A stretch of 64,000 bases of DNA from Diphasiastrum complanatum (Eukaryota; Streptophyta; Lycopodiopsida; Lycopodiales; Lycopodiaceae): contig CM055095.1 of NCBI GenBank assembly GCA_029204225.1, forward strand, positions 50,910,841 to 50,974,840, written 5' to 3'. Positions 37,201 through 51,700 of this stretch are shown here, in pieces. Every line of letters starts with the position of its first letter. Position 1 is the stretch's first letter. The notes under the pieces were generated by a model. It saw only the letters and a program-made list of their open reading frames with translations, did not search any database and had not been told where the DNA came from. Both the position numbers and the translations under genes were made by a program.

Positions 37201-40200
37201 GGTAGATCTGTGATCCGTTCGATTATCCAACCATGATTGTCAGCTCCGACTTTTCGTCGAGCTTATTCCTTTTTTCTTTTGGTATGTGCATGTATGCTGC
37301 ACATCCGAACACACGTACATACGATAGATCGGGCTTTTCACCCGTCCACATTTCATATAGCGTTTTGTCTTCCAGGGCTGTCATTGTGGATCTGTTTTGC
37401 AGGTGAACAGCTGTAGCAATTGCCTCGGCCCAAAATTGACTCGGCAGTTGTGCTTGCGCCATCATGCACTTCGCTCCTTCGACTAGTGTCCTGTTTCTTC
37501 TTTCTGCTACACCATTATATTGTGGCGTGTAAGTAGGTGTGAATTGATGCTCGATTCCTCGTTCCTCGTAGAAGCTCGAAAACTCCTTGCTCTTGTACTC
37601 CCCTCCATTGTGGGACCTGATTGTCTGCAACTTCTTGGAGGTGTGTCTCTCAGCAAATGCCACGAACTTCTTGAAGGCATCAAACACTTCTGATTTTTTT
37701 TTTATGTAGTAGATTGTTGTCATCCGGCTGTAATCATCAATGAAAGTGACGAAGTATCGCGATCCGGAGAGAGAGTCGACCTACATCTGAGTGAACGAGC
37801 TCAAGAATGTCCTTGGCTCTTCTTCCTTCCTGCACAAATGGACTTCGATGCTGTTTGCCTTTCTGGCAGGCTTCACAGAAGTCGGTGTTTGGTCTTGTTA
37901 TTTTCAGACCTGTGACAATCTCTTTTCTGCTCATGTCGTACAAACTTCTCATATTATGATGATACATTCTTCTGTGCCAGGGATGATTTTCATTTTCTGA
38001 TGCATTTAATATGCTATCATGTTTGCTGACGATCTTTGCTTGGTAAAGATTTCCTTGTCTTGATCCGACAGTCAACAAGTTGCTTGATTTTTGCTCGATT
38101 ATTCGGCATACGTTCTTGTCAAATAGGACTCGTGCACCAAGATCGGCTATTCTCAACACAGAGAGCAAGTCTCTTCTGAGCGTTGGCACGTAAAGTGCTC
38201 CTTGCAATTCTACATATCCGGACAATGTATGTAGATGTAGAGTGCCGATGCCTTCGACATCGTGTCTGCTTCCATCACCTAGTATCACTGCTCTTGCATT
38301 GTCGAGCGTCTTGTAATTGATCAAGACATTTTTGTTTTAGGGTATGTGTGACGTAGCTCCTGAGTCGATGTCTATGACAGACAATGTACCAATCAATCAA
38401 TCAATCAAATGCAACGCGACAATCAGAGATGGAAGAACAAAATGTATTTTGTATTTGATTGCAGAGTGAGTCGGCAGTGTCTTGCTCGTTGGCGGCCTGA
38501 CACTCGAATTGCTATGTTCTAATTCTGATCTATCGTTCTAGTATTCTATCCTATACTCATGTCTCACCAGATGAGATTACAAGATAGATTAACTAGCTAT
38601 TACAAGAGAGGTTTTAGCTAAAACATTAATTAACTAGTTCTCTAGTAACGTATCTTTTGTTGGTTGGGCGTGATGGGCAGATAGCCTCATGCCCGTCGGC
38701 GAGAGGCCAATAGTTCGGCCTTGCCCGACAGTGTCTTCTGTTCTTCCCCTTTGGGTTGGAGGTCCAATTTGTCGGCCTCTTCGGGAATGGCTGCTTCGTC
38801 CGGTCACTTCGAGGACTTCGAGTTTGGGGAACGCCAGGGAATGGTTGCATGAGTTCGCCATTTCTAACACTTTCTACCACATTTATTATTCCTATGTATG
38901 ACTTGCATAGGTCCATTGTATAGATCTGATTTTTCTATCTATTTCATATAGCAATCTCCTTGTTATCATGGATAATGATTGTATGTGGTCAATGTGATAC
39001 AATCTGACTGGTGTATATGTGAGATGAAGCTGAAAGATACAAATCGTAGTCAGGGTTTTGTTTTCTATTTTGTTTCCATTGAACGATCTTGAATAATCTA
39101 ACTTTTGGTGAATGCATATCAACAAAGCTACGAATTTGGCTCTTTTCATTGTAATTGTTTTAAATAATTTAAAGGATTACATAAAATGTTTTCTTCTTGA
39201 AACAATTTTAATCACAAATGCTCAATCATTTGTTATTTGTAGTACTGTACCATCAGCCAATGTTTTCTTGCCATGCAAGCACTTACCTCCAAAGTCCACA
39301 TGTATCACCTTGTTTGTTTCAATATGCAAAAACAAATAAAAGAAACATCAAGTTCAAATTAGAATGTGGGTTCCTGACTGTGCCGTTTGGAACAAGATAC
39401 TTTAGATTTAATATAGTTCTAATATCTATATTGTACTTTTTTTCTACGACATTCATGTTCAAAATTCAAAATAGCAGTCATAGTATAAAGTCCTCAATCC
39501 AAGGATCCTATTCTAAGCATGCCAATCACAAGCAACACAAGGGAACCCAATGGTGGACAAACCAATCCAACCAAACCTAGATCGAACGGATCTAGCCCCC
39601 AAGCTATGGATCAATCACTCAGAGAGGAATGAAGCATCACACCGGCAGCATCCTGCCACCGGTCATGCTATCAAGCATACACTAGTGAGAGCCCCGCATG
39701 TATACTTATACCCTATAAGGCCCATGCACCACTAGTAGTGCACTGACACCTCACTGGACACCTCTGCAGCCTATCTGGGCCACGTCATCCAGTTCCCCAA
39801 TGACTCACTAATAGACCCATACAAATCCACCATCAAGTGTTTAGGCCTACAACCATTAATTATGACCATGTACACATAAGGGCCCCAATTCCCTTATAGT
39901 CACAATTAACTTACGGGTTGTTGGTCTACCGGTCCCTATCGTGGACACGCTACCCGACCAGTCATGGGCATGACACATAGCCTACCGAACGAGGTTTAGG
40001 AGTTGTGTTAACAAATCAAGGCGTAAAATTATTACCACATACATATATTACACACATTTATATTGTAACGTTACATGTGAATTTTCAAAAGGCAATCTCT
40101 AAAAAAAAGGAATCACACTCCGTTCATTTTGGAACATTCGGAAGAAATGTGCATCTAAAATGTTGGGAATTATTTGTCATTCTAGTGCAACTTAGGTGAG

Positions 40201-43200
40201 GGCATATGTATTTGAATATTTTTGTTTTGGAGAATTTTCTCCTCATGGCTTTTCAAATCAATATATCAACTCATTTAGGGTGAGGCTATGGACATGTAAG
40301 GCAATATTTTTGCATCTTACGTTACCTGGGCCACATTCATCTATTTAGACTCCCAAAGTGCTAGTTAATTGCATTGGATCGATTTTTGATTGACTTGGTC
40401 ACATGGTCCATTTGGTCATTAGTTGAATGTTTGGAAGTTCCTAACCTCCTAATGGGGCAACACACTTCCTTAGGTGGCGTCCAGTTAGCATCAATAGATT
40501 GTCTCCTCTCATTTTGTAGATGTTGATAGAGGGATTACTTGATTTTTCAAGGAAGAACTCTATGGTTGTATTCCTATGTAGTAGGACATACTAACCCATG
40601 TATTGTTGATTGAATTGATAAACGATACCTGTTATTGATTGACAATTTAGTGGACTACTCTATGGTTCTATGCATGACCTTATGTTAATGTGTTCTTATT
40701 TGGTGATTTGAAGTTCAGGGCTTATGTTTTCAATGAAGTTGAGGTTAATGGAATTTATTAGCTTGTCATGATGTAGTTGATTCTCAATTCTATTGGTGTG
40801 GATTTTAGAAGTTTTTCTTTGTTAGACGATTCACATTAGGCGTCCTTAAGATAAGGTTATCTTTTTATGTTGTGTTAAAAGAGTTTGTAATTTTGTTTTT
40901 GCAAGAAAGCTCCAAAGTTTCCTAGGCACCCTTCAAGTATTTTGTACACATTATTTTTGTAGTTGCATTGAACGGTCTCTATTTGCCACTAGGATGACTT
41001 TGTTTTACAACAGCATTAGTATAAATTGGTAATTTGCTCAAAATTTTAGTGACCTTATTTAGATTCAAAAGTTACAAAATAAATGGAAGTCTGTTTTGAG
41101 TTTTCAAAGATATTTTGAGCTAGTCACTAGTCGATGCTTTTGAATTCCGACTTAAATGCATTGTTTCACTAGTTAAGCAATGATGATTATGTTCTATGAA
41201 ACAAGTATTCAAGTTCTGGATGATCCTTTAATAGCAAATTTCAAGGATTTGCATGCAGAAGCTATTCAAGGCATGTGAGTTTCTAGTCATTCACTTTTGA
41301 GATTTTTAAGGTACTTGAAGTCATGTGTTGCATTCAACAATATTCCAACTTGGAATGATGCTTTGACTAGTCAAGTATGATATCAGGATTGTTGATGAAG
41401 TAACAAAAGATGCAGCGGTAGTTGATCCTGTTTGGCCAGAGAAGGTTTTAGAGGAAGCTAAGAGACGAGGAGCAGTTGTTTCAAAAGTTCTTACCACACA
41501 TCGACATTGGTAAGGAATTTACTATGACAATCAGCAATTTGCAATGTCTAATTTTGTATGTTATTCCTAAAATACTATTGTCGTAGTAATTCCTTCATGT
41601 GGCAAGCTCGCAATATTTTCAAAAGACCATTGAGCATACAACTGTGTATTTAGTTTTGGCCATATGTTGATTTTCTAGCAGTAATAAAAGAGACAAAATG
41701 ATGAAGGCTAGATTGAAAGACGTTGTCATCAGGGAAAAGATGATTATAGACTGTATCAAGTTGATGAAATTATCATATAGAAGAGGTGCTTATCTGTGGG
41801 GAGATAGATGGTCATGGTGGTAAAGGACGTAGAAGAGGGTACATCATTTGGTAGAATGTGTATGCGAGGAGTACAATGTATATGTGAAGAGCATGCCTTG
41901 TTGTAGCTCTTTGTTCTAAGAAAGTGTTGGCAATCTGCGTTTAAAATCAGCTGTCATTTCTCCTTGCTTTCACAAAATCTAGTCACTGACAGATCAGCTA
42001 ATTGGACCACTTTTCCAAAACTATAGACAAAAACTAACGTATGCAGCTTAGAAGCCCGTTCCGACCAAAATGGGTCGGAACGTTCCGTTCCGAACGTTCT
42101 GTTCCGAACGTTCCGTACGTTCCGGAACGATATTGATATACATTTAATTATTCTAATTATTTATCTTAATTAAATCCTTTGTTAAAAAATGTATTTTTCA
42201 ATTTTTTTTTTTGGGCATCGTTCCGGAACGGAACGCGTTCCGTTCCAGAATGGGCAACTAAGGTATGCAGTTAGTATAGGAGGCATAAAAAAAGCAACTG
42301 TTAAAAACTGAGCCAAAAGAAAGGCCGGAAAACCATTAGAAACATATGAAAATATCCATCCTTGCTGGATAATATGGTGAAATAAATTCGCATCAGTCTT
42401 TGGCTTGACACTATAGAGGAAATTCTGTAGCTCAAATATTCTATAAAGTGCAGGAAAATTTCTAGTAAGTAGTTTATTATTAGTTATCTGCATCTACAAA
42501 AATTTGGCCAACAATGTAGGCTTGGAGATAGACATTCGCTAGCTTTCTCCTGAAGTCTTTATTGGAAGGAGCAACATCGGGGAAATTAATGACATTTTTC
42601 AAGTAGCTATCTTTGCTAAGTTCTGTTATTGTTGTTTTGGAGCAAGAGGCAATCAAGTATTGCGCTTAGTAAATCTTCTAGAAACTCCCATTTATAATTT
42701 TAATGCTAGCCTTCATGATTCTGTAGCACCTCCAAAGTACTAGCCTGCATTTGTTTGTTTCTATCCATCATGGATTAAAATTTATTTGAACATCTTTAGG
42801 CTTGTGAATTATGATAATACCTAATCAGGGGCTACACAGTGGCATGTAGTCAACAGAAAGCATGGGAGATTCCATAGTCTACAATTTGTAGCTGGATTCT
42901 ATCAAGATAAGAAGATTGCATGCTTTTCTCATTTTTGGCACTAGCTTAATCATGAATGATATTAGTGGAAATAGGATACATCTTCCATTGCTCCCGTCCT
43001 TGCAAAGGTCCTATGACGCTTGCAGTTGTCATAGTAAGGAACCAAACTTTAGTATTTACTCCCCTAAATACTGCACACGGTTTTTGTATGATGCTTTACA
43101 ACTGAGTTCTGGAAACAGTCTGTTCACAAAGGAAATGATACACCAAAGCTGTAAAGAGTTTCTATACAGCTTGCAAGGAAATCAGTTATTTTCAAGAAAT

Positions 43201-45763
43201 GGCATCTGCTTGAATATTTTGCTCCAGTGTGGAGGAAATAGTTGCTGGTTTATCACAAAAATAATTCAAATTTATGCAAATTAAGTTTCTGTTTGGATCT
43301 GCAAGTAGAACTCTATGGATGAAGCATTGTTTACATCACATATTATGCGTCGATACCAACGGATGGAATATTACAATGTCTTGAATGGTGGTACATAGGT
43401 TAGGTAACTGTGTATGGTTTGTTTTATTTCATCAGAGAGAACTGGTGAGAATCTTTTTAGTAACTTTGGCAAAAGCAACATTAAAAAACAGACAAGATCA
43501 TGTGTGAACTAGTAACATGAGGAGATGTAGATGTTACAAGGAAGGAACAGTCACTATATTTGGCTTGTAATGCCTAAGAGGAACAGCCAAGTACATTTAA
43601 CTAGAGCGATGTGATAGCAATTGTACCCTGTAAAATCTAAAGTGATTCTGCTATGCTTGGAGCAGAAGCTTCACATCGTAGGAACATGATGCCTGTCAAT
43701 AAAGATGAAGTAGTAGAATGATTAGGGTGTCACAAGAGAAAAGAATCTTGTTGCAACAGCTGTTAGAAGAATCCGTTGTATTTCTTTCTACGTTCACTTA
43801 TGCAGGGATCATGCTGGAGGAAACAATGGCATAAGGAAGTTGGTTCCAGACATTAAGGTTTATGGAGGAACAAAAGACTCAGTGGAGGGATGTACTGATC
43901 CATTAAAGGATGGCGACGAGTTTCCACTCAGTGAGAATGTCAACATAAAAGCTCTTCATACTCCTTGGTTGTTATTCAACTTTCTTGATAATCTATCCTA
44001 GATATATTGATTTTTTCCTTGCTTAGTTTGTTCCTTTGTAAATTGACTGGAAGTACTTTTCTGGCATTTTTTTTAATGGGCATAAAGTCTTCTGTTTGTG
44101 GAGATAGAACATTGTGCAATAGGTTTATGCTCAACAGTGTGATCAAAGTTTTACAGGCTCCATAGAGGATAAAGAGTAAGCTACATGGATAAAAGCTTAT
44201 CTTATACACATGTATATTTACATCTATTTGTGAAATTGGAATATATCCAAACTCAAAAATTTAATTTCAGTAGTCAGTGATGTCGTAAGGTAAAAAGCTT
44301 AGGAAAAATATACATGCAACCAGAAACGTTAAAGAATCTATAATGAAATAATAATATAGAATTAATAAACAAAAAATATCAGCCAACCAGCATTGCTTAT
44401 CTCTCATCAGTACCCAAACATAAGTTGCTATCTGGGTTTCAAAAGAATCCGGATCCTCTTGTACAAAATTCAAATGTAGCACAGCCGATCATGGAAAAGG
44501 ATTCAAGGGGAAAATTGGGTGTTGGAGTTGAAAAGGAGCGGGATGACGTGAAGCAAATTGGGCTTTTCTCTATTGCATTGGCTACACAAACCACTTATGG
44601 TGGTTGACTCTTTTGCTTTAGAAAAGGAAGGTAGTAGCCAAGGGGTTGTAGGACGATCGCCTATACAAGTTATATACAACATCTCAAAAATATTTTCATT
44701 TAGGAACTGGAGTTGGTCGATGAATTTCAAAATTCATAGAAATTGAAAAACTCTAAAATGTAGAAAGATATGAATTGAAGTTTTTTAGATTTGAATGCAC
44801 TTGTTTTCAAAAAGTAGGCCAATATAGAAAGAATTTTGGGATCAAGACTTGGTTACAAATATAATGTGGACTCATCTACTTCATTTAGCACACCCGACAT
44901 TGACACCTTATCGAGAAACTTTAGCTAGAACATCTTTTTGTTGCTAAATTTTTCTCTTATAACTTGTTTGGATTTTTCTAATGTCTAGTTTACTGAGTCG
45001 ATTTTTGTCATTATCCTTAATTTATATCTTTCAATTTTTAGTTTCACAGTTTAGAATTTAAACTATTTTCGATCTTGTTTAATTCTTATATTGTGTCACT
45101 CTTTTAAACTTGCTTATGATTCTTCTCAATAGATTCATTTTTCTTACTTCATTTGTTATTTATTTTTTGTTAGCCAAGTATAAAATTTGTAAGTATATCA
45201 CACAATCACATAGTTCTATTAACTAGTATTAATGACATTCATATCTTATACATCTACTAGATGCAAAATTAATGTGTTCACTTTAGGACATTGACTGTAG
45301 ACAATTGGTCCAAGGTGAAATTCACTTAAGTCTCCTTTTTTTGCCATGTAAAAATTGGTTTACCAACTCACCCACTCACTGTTACTTCTTCTATTATAAC
45401 TTTTTTTCAAAGTATAATCACCTCACGATCGACGCAAATTCGAGAGTATAGACTAATTTAACATGGTCTAAATAATAAACCTAGCCCATGGTTACACAAG
45501 TCTCGACCTTTTGGGTCATAGTAACCTATGGGAAACTAACATTATCATTTATAATTTCTAACACAAGTGGTGAAATTTATTTGGTTTAATGTGACACTAA
45601 TGACCAAGTAGCAAAGATATTTTACTGAAGTAAAATAGCTGTTGAGGGAGGTTGTTGCAATAAATGCATATTTTAACCCTTTAGGTTTTGTATTCTTGTA
45701 GTTCATAAGTTGTGCATATGCCATGGGGGTATTTATTAATTACTTTTTGAACAAGTGGTGTTG

Positions 45764-45835
<72 letters not shown>

Positions 45836-46150
45836 TCTCTATTAATTGATCTTTGTGAACAAGAGTACAAGAATTGCTCCGACGGGGTATTGGAGTGCAC
45901 CATGTTGGCTTGCTCCCTATTGTGAAGGAAGTGGTTGAAATGCTTTTTTGTCGTGGAGTGATCAAGGTTCTACCTCTTCTTTTTTGTTTTACTAGTTTGT
46001 TCTTTCACAATCATTTTTCTCTTTCTTTCAGATGTGGCAATGTTGGAAACCCGTTTCTAGCTTTAACTGTTTTCAATGTATACATCCATACACACATGCA
46101 TTATGTTTCAATGTAAAAAAGTATGACTTCTAATAATTAAATAAACAAAT

Positions 46151-46200
<50 letters not shown>

Positions 46201-47853
46201 GGATACTGCTGTAGGGCCTCGCTACTGTTGTAGGGCCTCGCTCCCTTGTCTATGGCCAGGAAAGGTAAGGGGAGCCCACGCTCCCCCCCCCCTCACGGAC
46301 TTCTACTCGTGGCCACGCTTCTTCTCCATTGGCCCATTCTTCACCTCCATCGCTGGAGGGCCAGGTGCCTCCTTCCTCAGATAGCCAGGTGCCTCCTTCC
46401 TCATCGTGGGTCTCCAGCATCGAGGAAGACCCAGGGTCCATCAGCGCTGCATCCAGCTCCACCAGCGCTGCAGCTTCGATGTCCCCTAGCGCTACAGCTC
46501 CTTCACTGTCTACCAGCGCTATAGATTCCATCATTACAAAAGTCCCTTTCTCGCTGTCCACCAGCGCTACAGAGGCCCTCACTATTGTTTCCAATCCGTA
46601 TGCAGTTGCTTCCAATGCTGCTCAGAGCCCTAATGATGGTACTGCTGCTATTACAGATGGATCCATATGTGATATGAAGGATGAGACAGTGTTGCCTACA
46701 GTCCATACTCCTTGCCCTCCACCTGCTCACTCCTCTTTCTTGATACCTGAGATCTATACACCTGCCAAGTCATTTGAGCAATACATTTTTTCTTACATCG
46801 AGCAAATAAAAAACGAATCCACCTCTCTATGAAAAGAAATGGGACAGCTTCAAACGATCATTCAAACTAAGGCCGCTGAACGAGAGATCATGTTAGCCCG
46901 GATTACTTCTTTGGAGGCAACAATCAGTTAACAGGGAGAACCTACAAAGATTCAAGAGTTGGAAGAGAAGATAGAGCAACATAAGGCTGAGACGAAATCG
47001 TGGGCTTCTCTGTTCAAGGAGGATGTTAGGGAGGGTACACCATCCTTCAACCGAGTCATTTCAGCCACCATATCCGAAGAGCGAATGCGAGAATACAAAT
47101 CCCTGAATATTAGGGTCCGCGGAGTTGAAGACACCAACGATCCAATGACCGAAGCGGCTAACTTTCTTTCAAGCACACTCTCCACCACTCCGACGGGTTG
47201 GATATAGCTTAGAGAACCAAGAGAGATCCTTCTACACTCATAGTTCGCTTCATGAATTTGGAAGAGAGACGGGCAACCCTCAAATTGCGGGCCAAGCTTA
47301 GAGGTACACGTATATTTATGGATGATGATCTCACTCCCATGCAGGTTGCGGATCGGAAAAAAGCATTCAGTGAGGCAAAAGCTTTGGGGAAGAGGGTAAT
47401 TTATTGGGATGGCAAGGCTCGATACATTGATCTTCTAAATCCTGACAAATAGGGATTAAGGCCTTTCGGACTAGGTAGCGGTTCGGGGGGGTCCTTCTCG
47501 AGCATTGCGGTTGAGGTTATGGAACTGCAATGGCATTCACTCTTCAGCTACTGCCGGCGAACGCCGTTCTTTTCCTACTAGACGATGATGGCGATAGCGA
47601 CGATCCATACTACCTTCTGCTACAACTCTTATCACATCCTTCTTCAGCAGTAGTACTAGATGATATGTTTCTACTCTGAGTAGCTATTTTTGCTCCCACT
47701 TATGGACAATTTATAGTTTACCGTTATATTGTTCATCTTTTATGCATAGTTTTCTTTCTTGGAGATGTTTATATACACTCCCAAGGTTACCACATACTTG
47801 ACATGTACTCTTATTGGTTTTATATGCCTTTTGGCATGGAAAAGACATTAATA

Positions 47854-47935
<82 letters not shown>

Positions 47936-48736
47936 CCCCCCCCCAAGCACCATTTCCTCTCCATTAGAGCACCACTTTGTCAACCAGCGATGCTGCGGAC
48001 CATGCCGTGATCTCCTGCGAGAAAAGGAGGTGATATCTGGAGATATGTGTCAAGGTGACTAGACTGAGCTGGCTGATGTAGATCCTGTCGCAGAAGTAAC
48101 ATCTCTCTGATCATGAGTGCCACACAACGTGGATCCTCGTATGCTATGGTTGACCGTAGAGTGATGGGTGCATCTTGAAAAAGACAGTGATATCTCCCTC
48201 TAATCTCATAGTATGATGGACATCTGAATAAATAGTGCTGCTCAAACTCTATCTCGAATAATGAGCACATCGGGCAAATCTGCTCCTCCCGTGGGGTACT
48301 GTGAAAACACCCAGTCTCAATCATAAGCTGATGTGATGAGACTCTAAACTGACCCAATATGAACCTCAGACCATGCGACCACCTAATTGCTCCATCGTTG
48401 CTCTCCAGCTTGCTCTCCAGGTGAGCACCACACCTGATTGCTGCTGCCAACATTGGAAGTCAACCAGCTACTTAGCAACAAAATCAGCCAGCCAGCCATC
48501 TCTTACGATTTAGAATGTAGATCATTGATGGACCTGGCCTTGACTCTACTAATTGACATCAATCAGATACTTTAGAAGTTTCTGGTTGAATAATGTTGCA
48601 ATGTCTTCTAGCACAAGGATGAAGAGGGTTCCGTAAACAATGCTATCAAAACTCTTGTGCTTAGCATCCTTCGCAAGAAAGGAGACAAATCGTTGATTGA
48701 ATTGACAAAATTTTAACAATGAGAGCATAAAGCAAG

Positions 48737-48798
<62 letters not shown>

Positions 48799-51700
48799 AC
48801 AGGCAGACTTTATTGGCGATGATCAGAGAGTCTCCTTTTACTTATGGTGGACAACGAGTGGAGGTAGTTGCATCCTACACATATCTTGGGGTCCTTTTCT
48901 CAAGACCACTGGTGAGTTTCAGACAGGCAGCACTTGCGAGAGTACGACATGGACATGCAACATTGGTATAGATGGAGAGAGGGTGTACGACGCATCATAT
49001 TTATGACCCACAGACTAGATGCAGACTCTTTTCCACCTTGGTAGCTTCAGCAGCGATGTATGAATCTGAGGTTTGGTTCCCAGGCCTCTCTATTAGAGAT
49101 TGGGCAGCTATCATGCGCATTCAGTCGCTCATGCTCGGGAGGATGATACAGGCTAAGCCTAGTATCTCATATCATATCCTAAGTACTGAGTTTGCTTCTC
49201 CTCCTCTTTTCTTGGAGGGTTTCTTTCAGGCTATCCTATATATCCAGCGGATACAGACCCTATGTGAGACGCAACTAGATAGATACATTGTAGCGGCTTT
49301 CACTTCTTCCCAAATGCTTGCTTCTCAGCAGGCCAAGGTTTCATGGTATGGGGATACAGGGCAACTTTTTCACCACCTTGGGCTATCTTTCTCTAACTTG
49401 CCTAGAGGCACTCATTCTTCTATTCGTACCTATCTTTTCCGAGCCTACATGAGGCTTCCTTGGTCACAGATGCCTACCACCTTGGTTCGTCAGCCATTTT
49501 ATTAGGAGCATTTTTTGTAGCTGGATGAGTTTAATTTACCGATACTCCCATTATATTTATCTCAGTCGCTATCATTTGGATTACGGTACAGATAGGGTCA
49601 GTTGCGGATATCGTCACACATGCTTATGATTGAGACTGGGAGGTGTTTGGGTATTTCTAGAGACAGGAGGATATGTCAATTCTGTTCCATCCATGAGATT
49701 GAAGATGAGGGACATCTCCTTTTCAGATGCCCTATCTATTATGAGATCAGAGAGAGATATCACTGTTTATATAGAGATGGCCCACACACACTCAAGACCT
49801 TTTTCTCATATCCAGATGATAGGTGCCTTGCTTTGCTTATTCGTGAGATGCTGACACTTAGAGAGTCATTGCAGGAGGAGTGCTTATTACTGGATGTCGA
49901 TCACTGATTTCTTCTAGAGACGATGCCTCCGATGATGACATTGATATCCCTGTACCACCGCGGAAGTGCACACGTACTGCCTTGAGATCCTCACCAAGGG
50001 CTCACATTCATGATAGAGCCATGCGACGTACACGACGACGATGTATACATCTACACCAGGAAGCCTCCAGATCCATACAGAGCTTTTTCAGGCCGGTGGC
50101 ATAGTTATTCCTTTCTTTACAGTTACAGTTACAGTTATTTCACCTGGCCTAGGTTGTGGGCATTTGTTGTACTCAGAAGAGTTTGCGCTTTAGTTTATAG
50201 TTGTTATTGAGCTAATAAGTCCATATTTGGATAGTGCTCCTTTATTTGACATCATGTACTTGTCTTATACACCCACGAGTGTCATTGACGTTAATATAAC
50301 TCTCTCTCTCTCTCTCTCTCTCTTATTGCTCATCCAGACACTCCGCGACCTCGGCTTCTCCACTGACATCGTTCTTGCTGTGATGGCACTTTGTGAGCGT
50401 GTCCTGGGATGCTTTCGACATAGCAGTGGCAATATCCGATCACATTTGGAGCACCATTGGGGTGAAGCAGGGTTGCTCCCTCTCACCAGTCCTCTTTGGC
50501 TTGGATATTGATGAGTTGGAGAGAGTCATTACACAGTGTGGTGGTGCTGGTTGCCTGCTTGGGGACATCTTGATTGCTATCCTCCTTTGTGCAGATGATG
50601 TGGTATTGGTCTCACCTACCAGAGAGGGTCTACAGCGACAGTTGGATTGCTTGCATGAGTTTTGCACTAGATGGGGTCTAGGGGTGAACATTGGGAAGAC
50701 TAAGGTTATGGTCTTCAACACTTCTCGAGCGTTCATGCAGCGACAGGAGCTTGCTTTGGGTGGACAGATCCTAGAGGTGGTCCCTTCCTACACATATCTG
50801 GGGATCCTTTTCTCAGGTCCTACTTTTGGCATGAGACAGGCTGCTACCACTCGACCGGGGAAGGGACATGCCTCCCTGGTTCAGCTAGAGAGATTTTGCT
50901 TCCGAAAGTCCATCCAGGATGCTCGCAGTAAGTGTCGCCTCTTTGATACCATTGTCGCCCCTACGGCTCTATATGTGGTAGTCTTCCCTCTTCACACTGG
51001 GCCAGTCTTTCACGACTATAGACCACCATGCTAGCTCGGTTGATCCGTGTGAAGCCTTCGGTTCCACATGAGATTCTTTTGGCCGAGTTTGCAGTTCCAC
51101 CTATCCAGATCGAGGCAGCTCTTCAGCTCATTACTCATACACAGAGGATACAGGCGTTACCAGAGACAGACAGACGATACATACAGATTGCACTATCCTC
51201 CTCACAACGTCTCCATGGTCAGGGCTACAGATTATCATGGTTCTCTCAAGCATCCCACCTCCTACTTGAGTCATTTGGTATCTGTTATAGAATTGAAAAT
51301 AGAGATAGAAAGGATCGTTAAATCGAGGTTTACCAACCTAGGAATCCTCGATGGTCTTCTACAACTCAAAATAGATCAAAATCAGCAACATGCAATCAAC
51401 ATGCAAGCAAATGCAGTGACATGCAATCAACAGGCAAGCAACTACAATGACATGCAATCAACATGCAAGCAAATATGGAAACATGCAAGCAATCTGAAGA
51501 AATCTAGAGGCATGCATGCAACATGCATGGACTAGTACTTGCACATGCAAATGGAAAAATCAGATTGACTTCTGATTGCTTCTATTCATAAGGAATGATA
51601 GAGCCTATGCAATAGAAATCTTGTGTAATTGATTTGATTCAATTCTGACTATCCACTGTGGAGAAATGAAGGAACAAACAAATCAGATCCAGCGCCCAAT

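Larger units (their letters stand above)
34833..38869 (-). mobile_element. old internally deleted Ty1/Copia, antisense in intron 1
   Basis: Two direct repeats (34833-35317 and 38378-38869) flank decayed pol on the minus strand. In element orientation the 5' LTR is the higher-coordinate copy. The 5' LTR runs straight into the protease motif, so the primer-binding site and all of gag are deleted. A purine run (CAAGCGGGAG) precedes the 3' LTR. The LTRs differ by many substitutions and small indels, so the insertion is much older than the element at 6382. No target duplication was found. Confidence 0.85.
28357..41386 (+). other. glyoxalase II intron 1 (13.0 kb)
   Basis: Begins GTGAGC and ends ATCAG. 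It contains a degenerate 33-bp repeat (29750-29978), a CT microsatellite, a GC-rich repeat segment (32060-33150) and an antisense Copia (34833-38869). The remainder (about 28400-29700, 30000-31170, 33160-34830 and 38870-41386) holds no recognisable gene. Confidence 0.85.

Noticed and set aside
45766-45840. Further LINE insertion at this (CT)n tract
   Set aside because: No LINE protein or shared 3' end could be seen on either side, so it is not counted as support for the targeting idea.
46250-46615. Minus-strand 121-residue frame (Ala/Glu/Gly-rich)
   Set aside because: Antisense shadow of the LINE ORF1 Ser/Ala/Pro-rich region.
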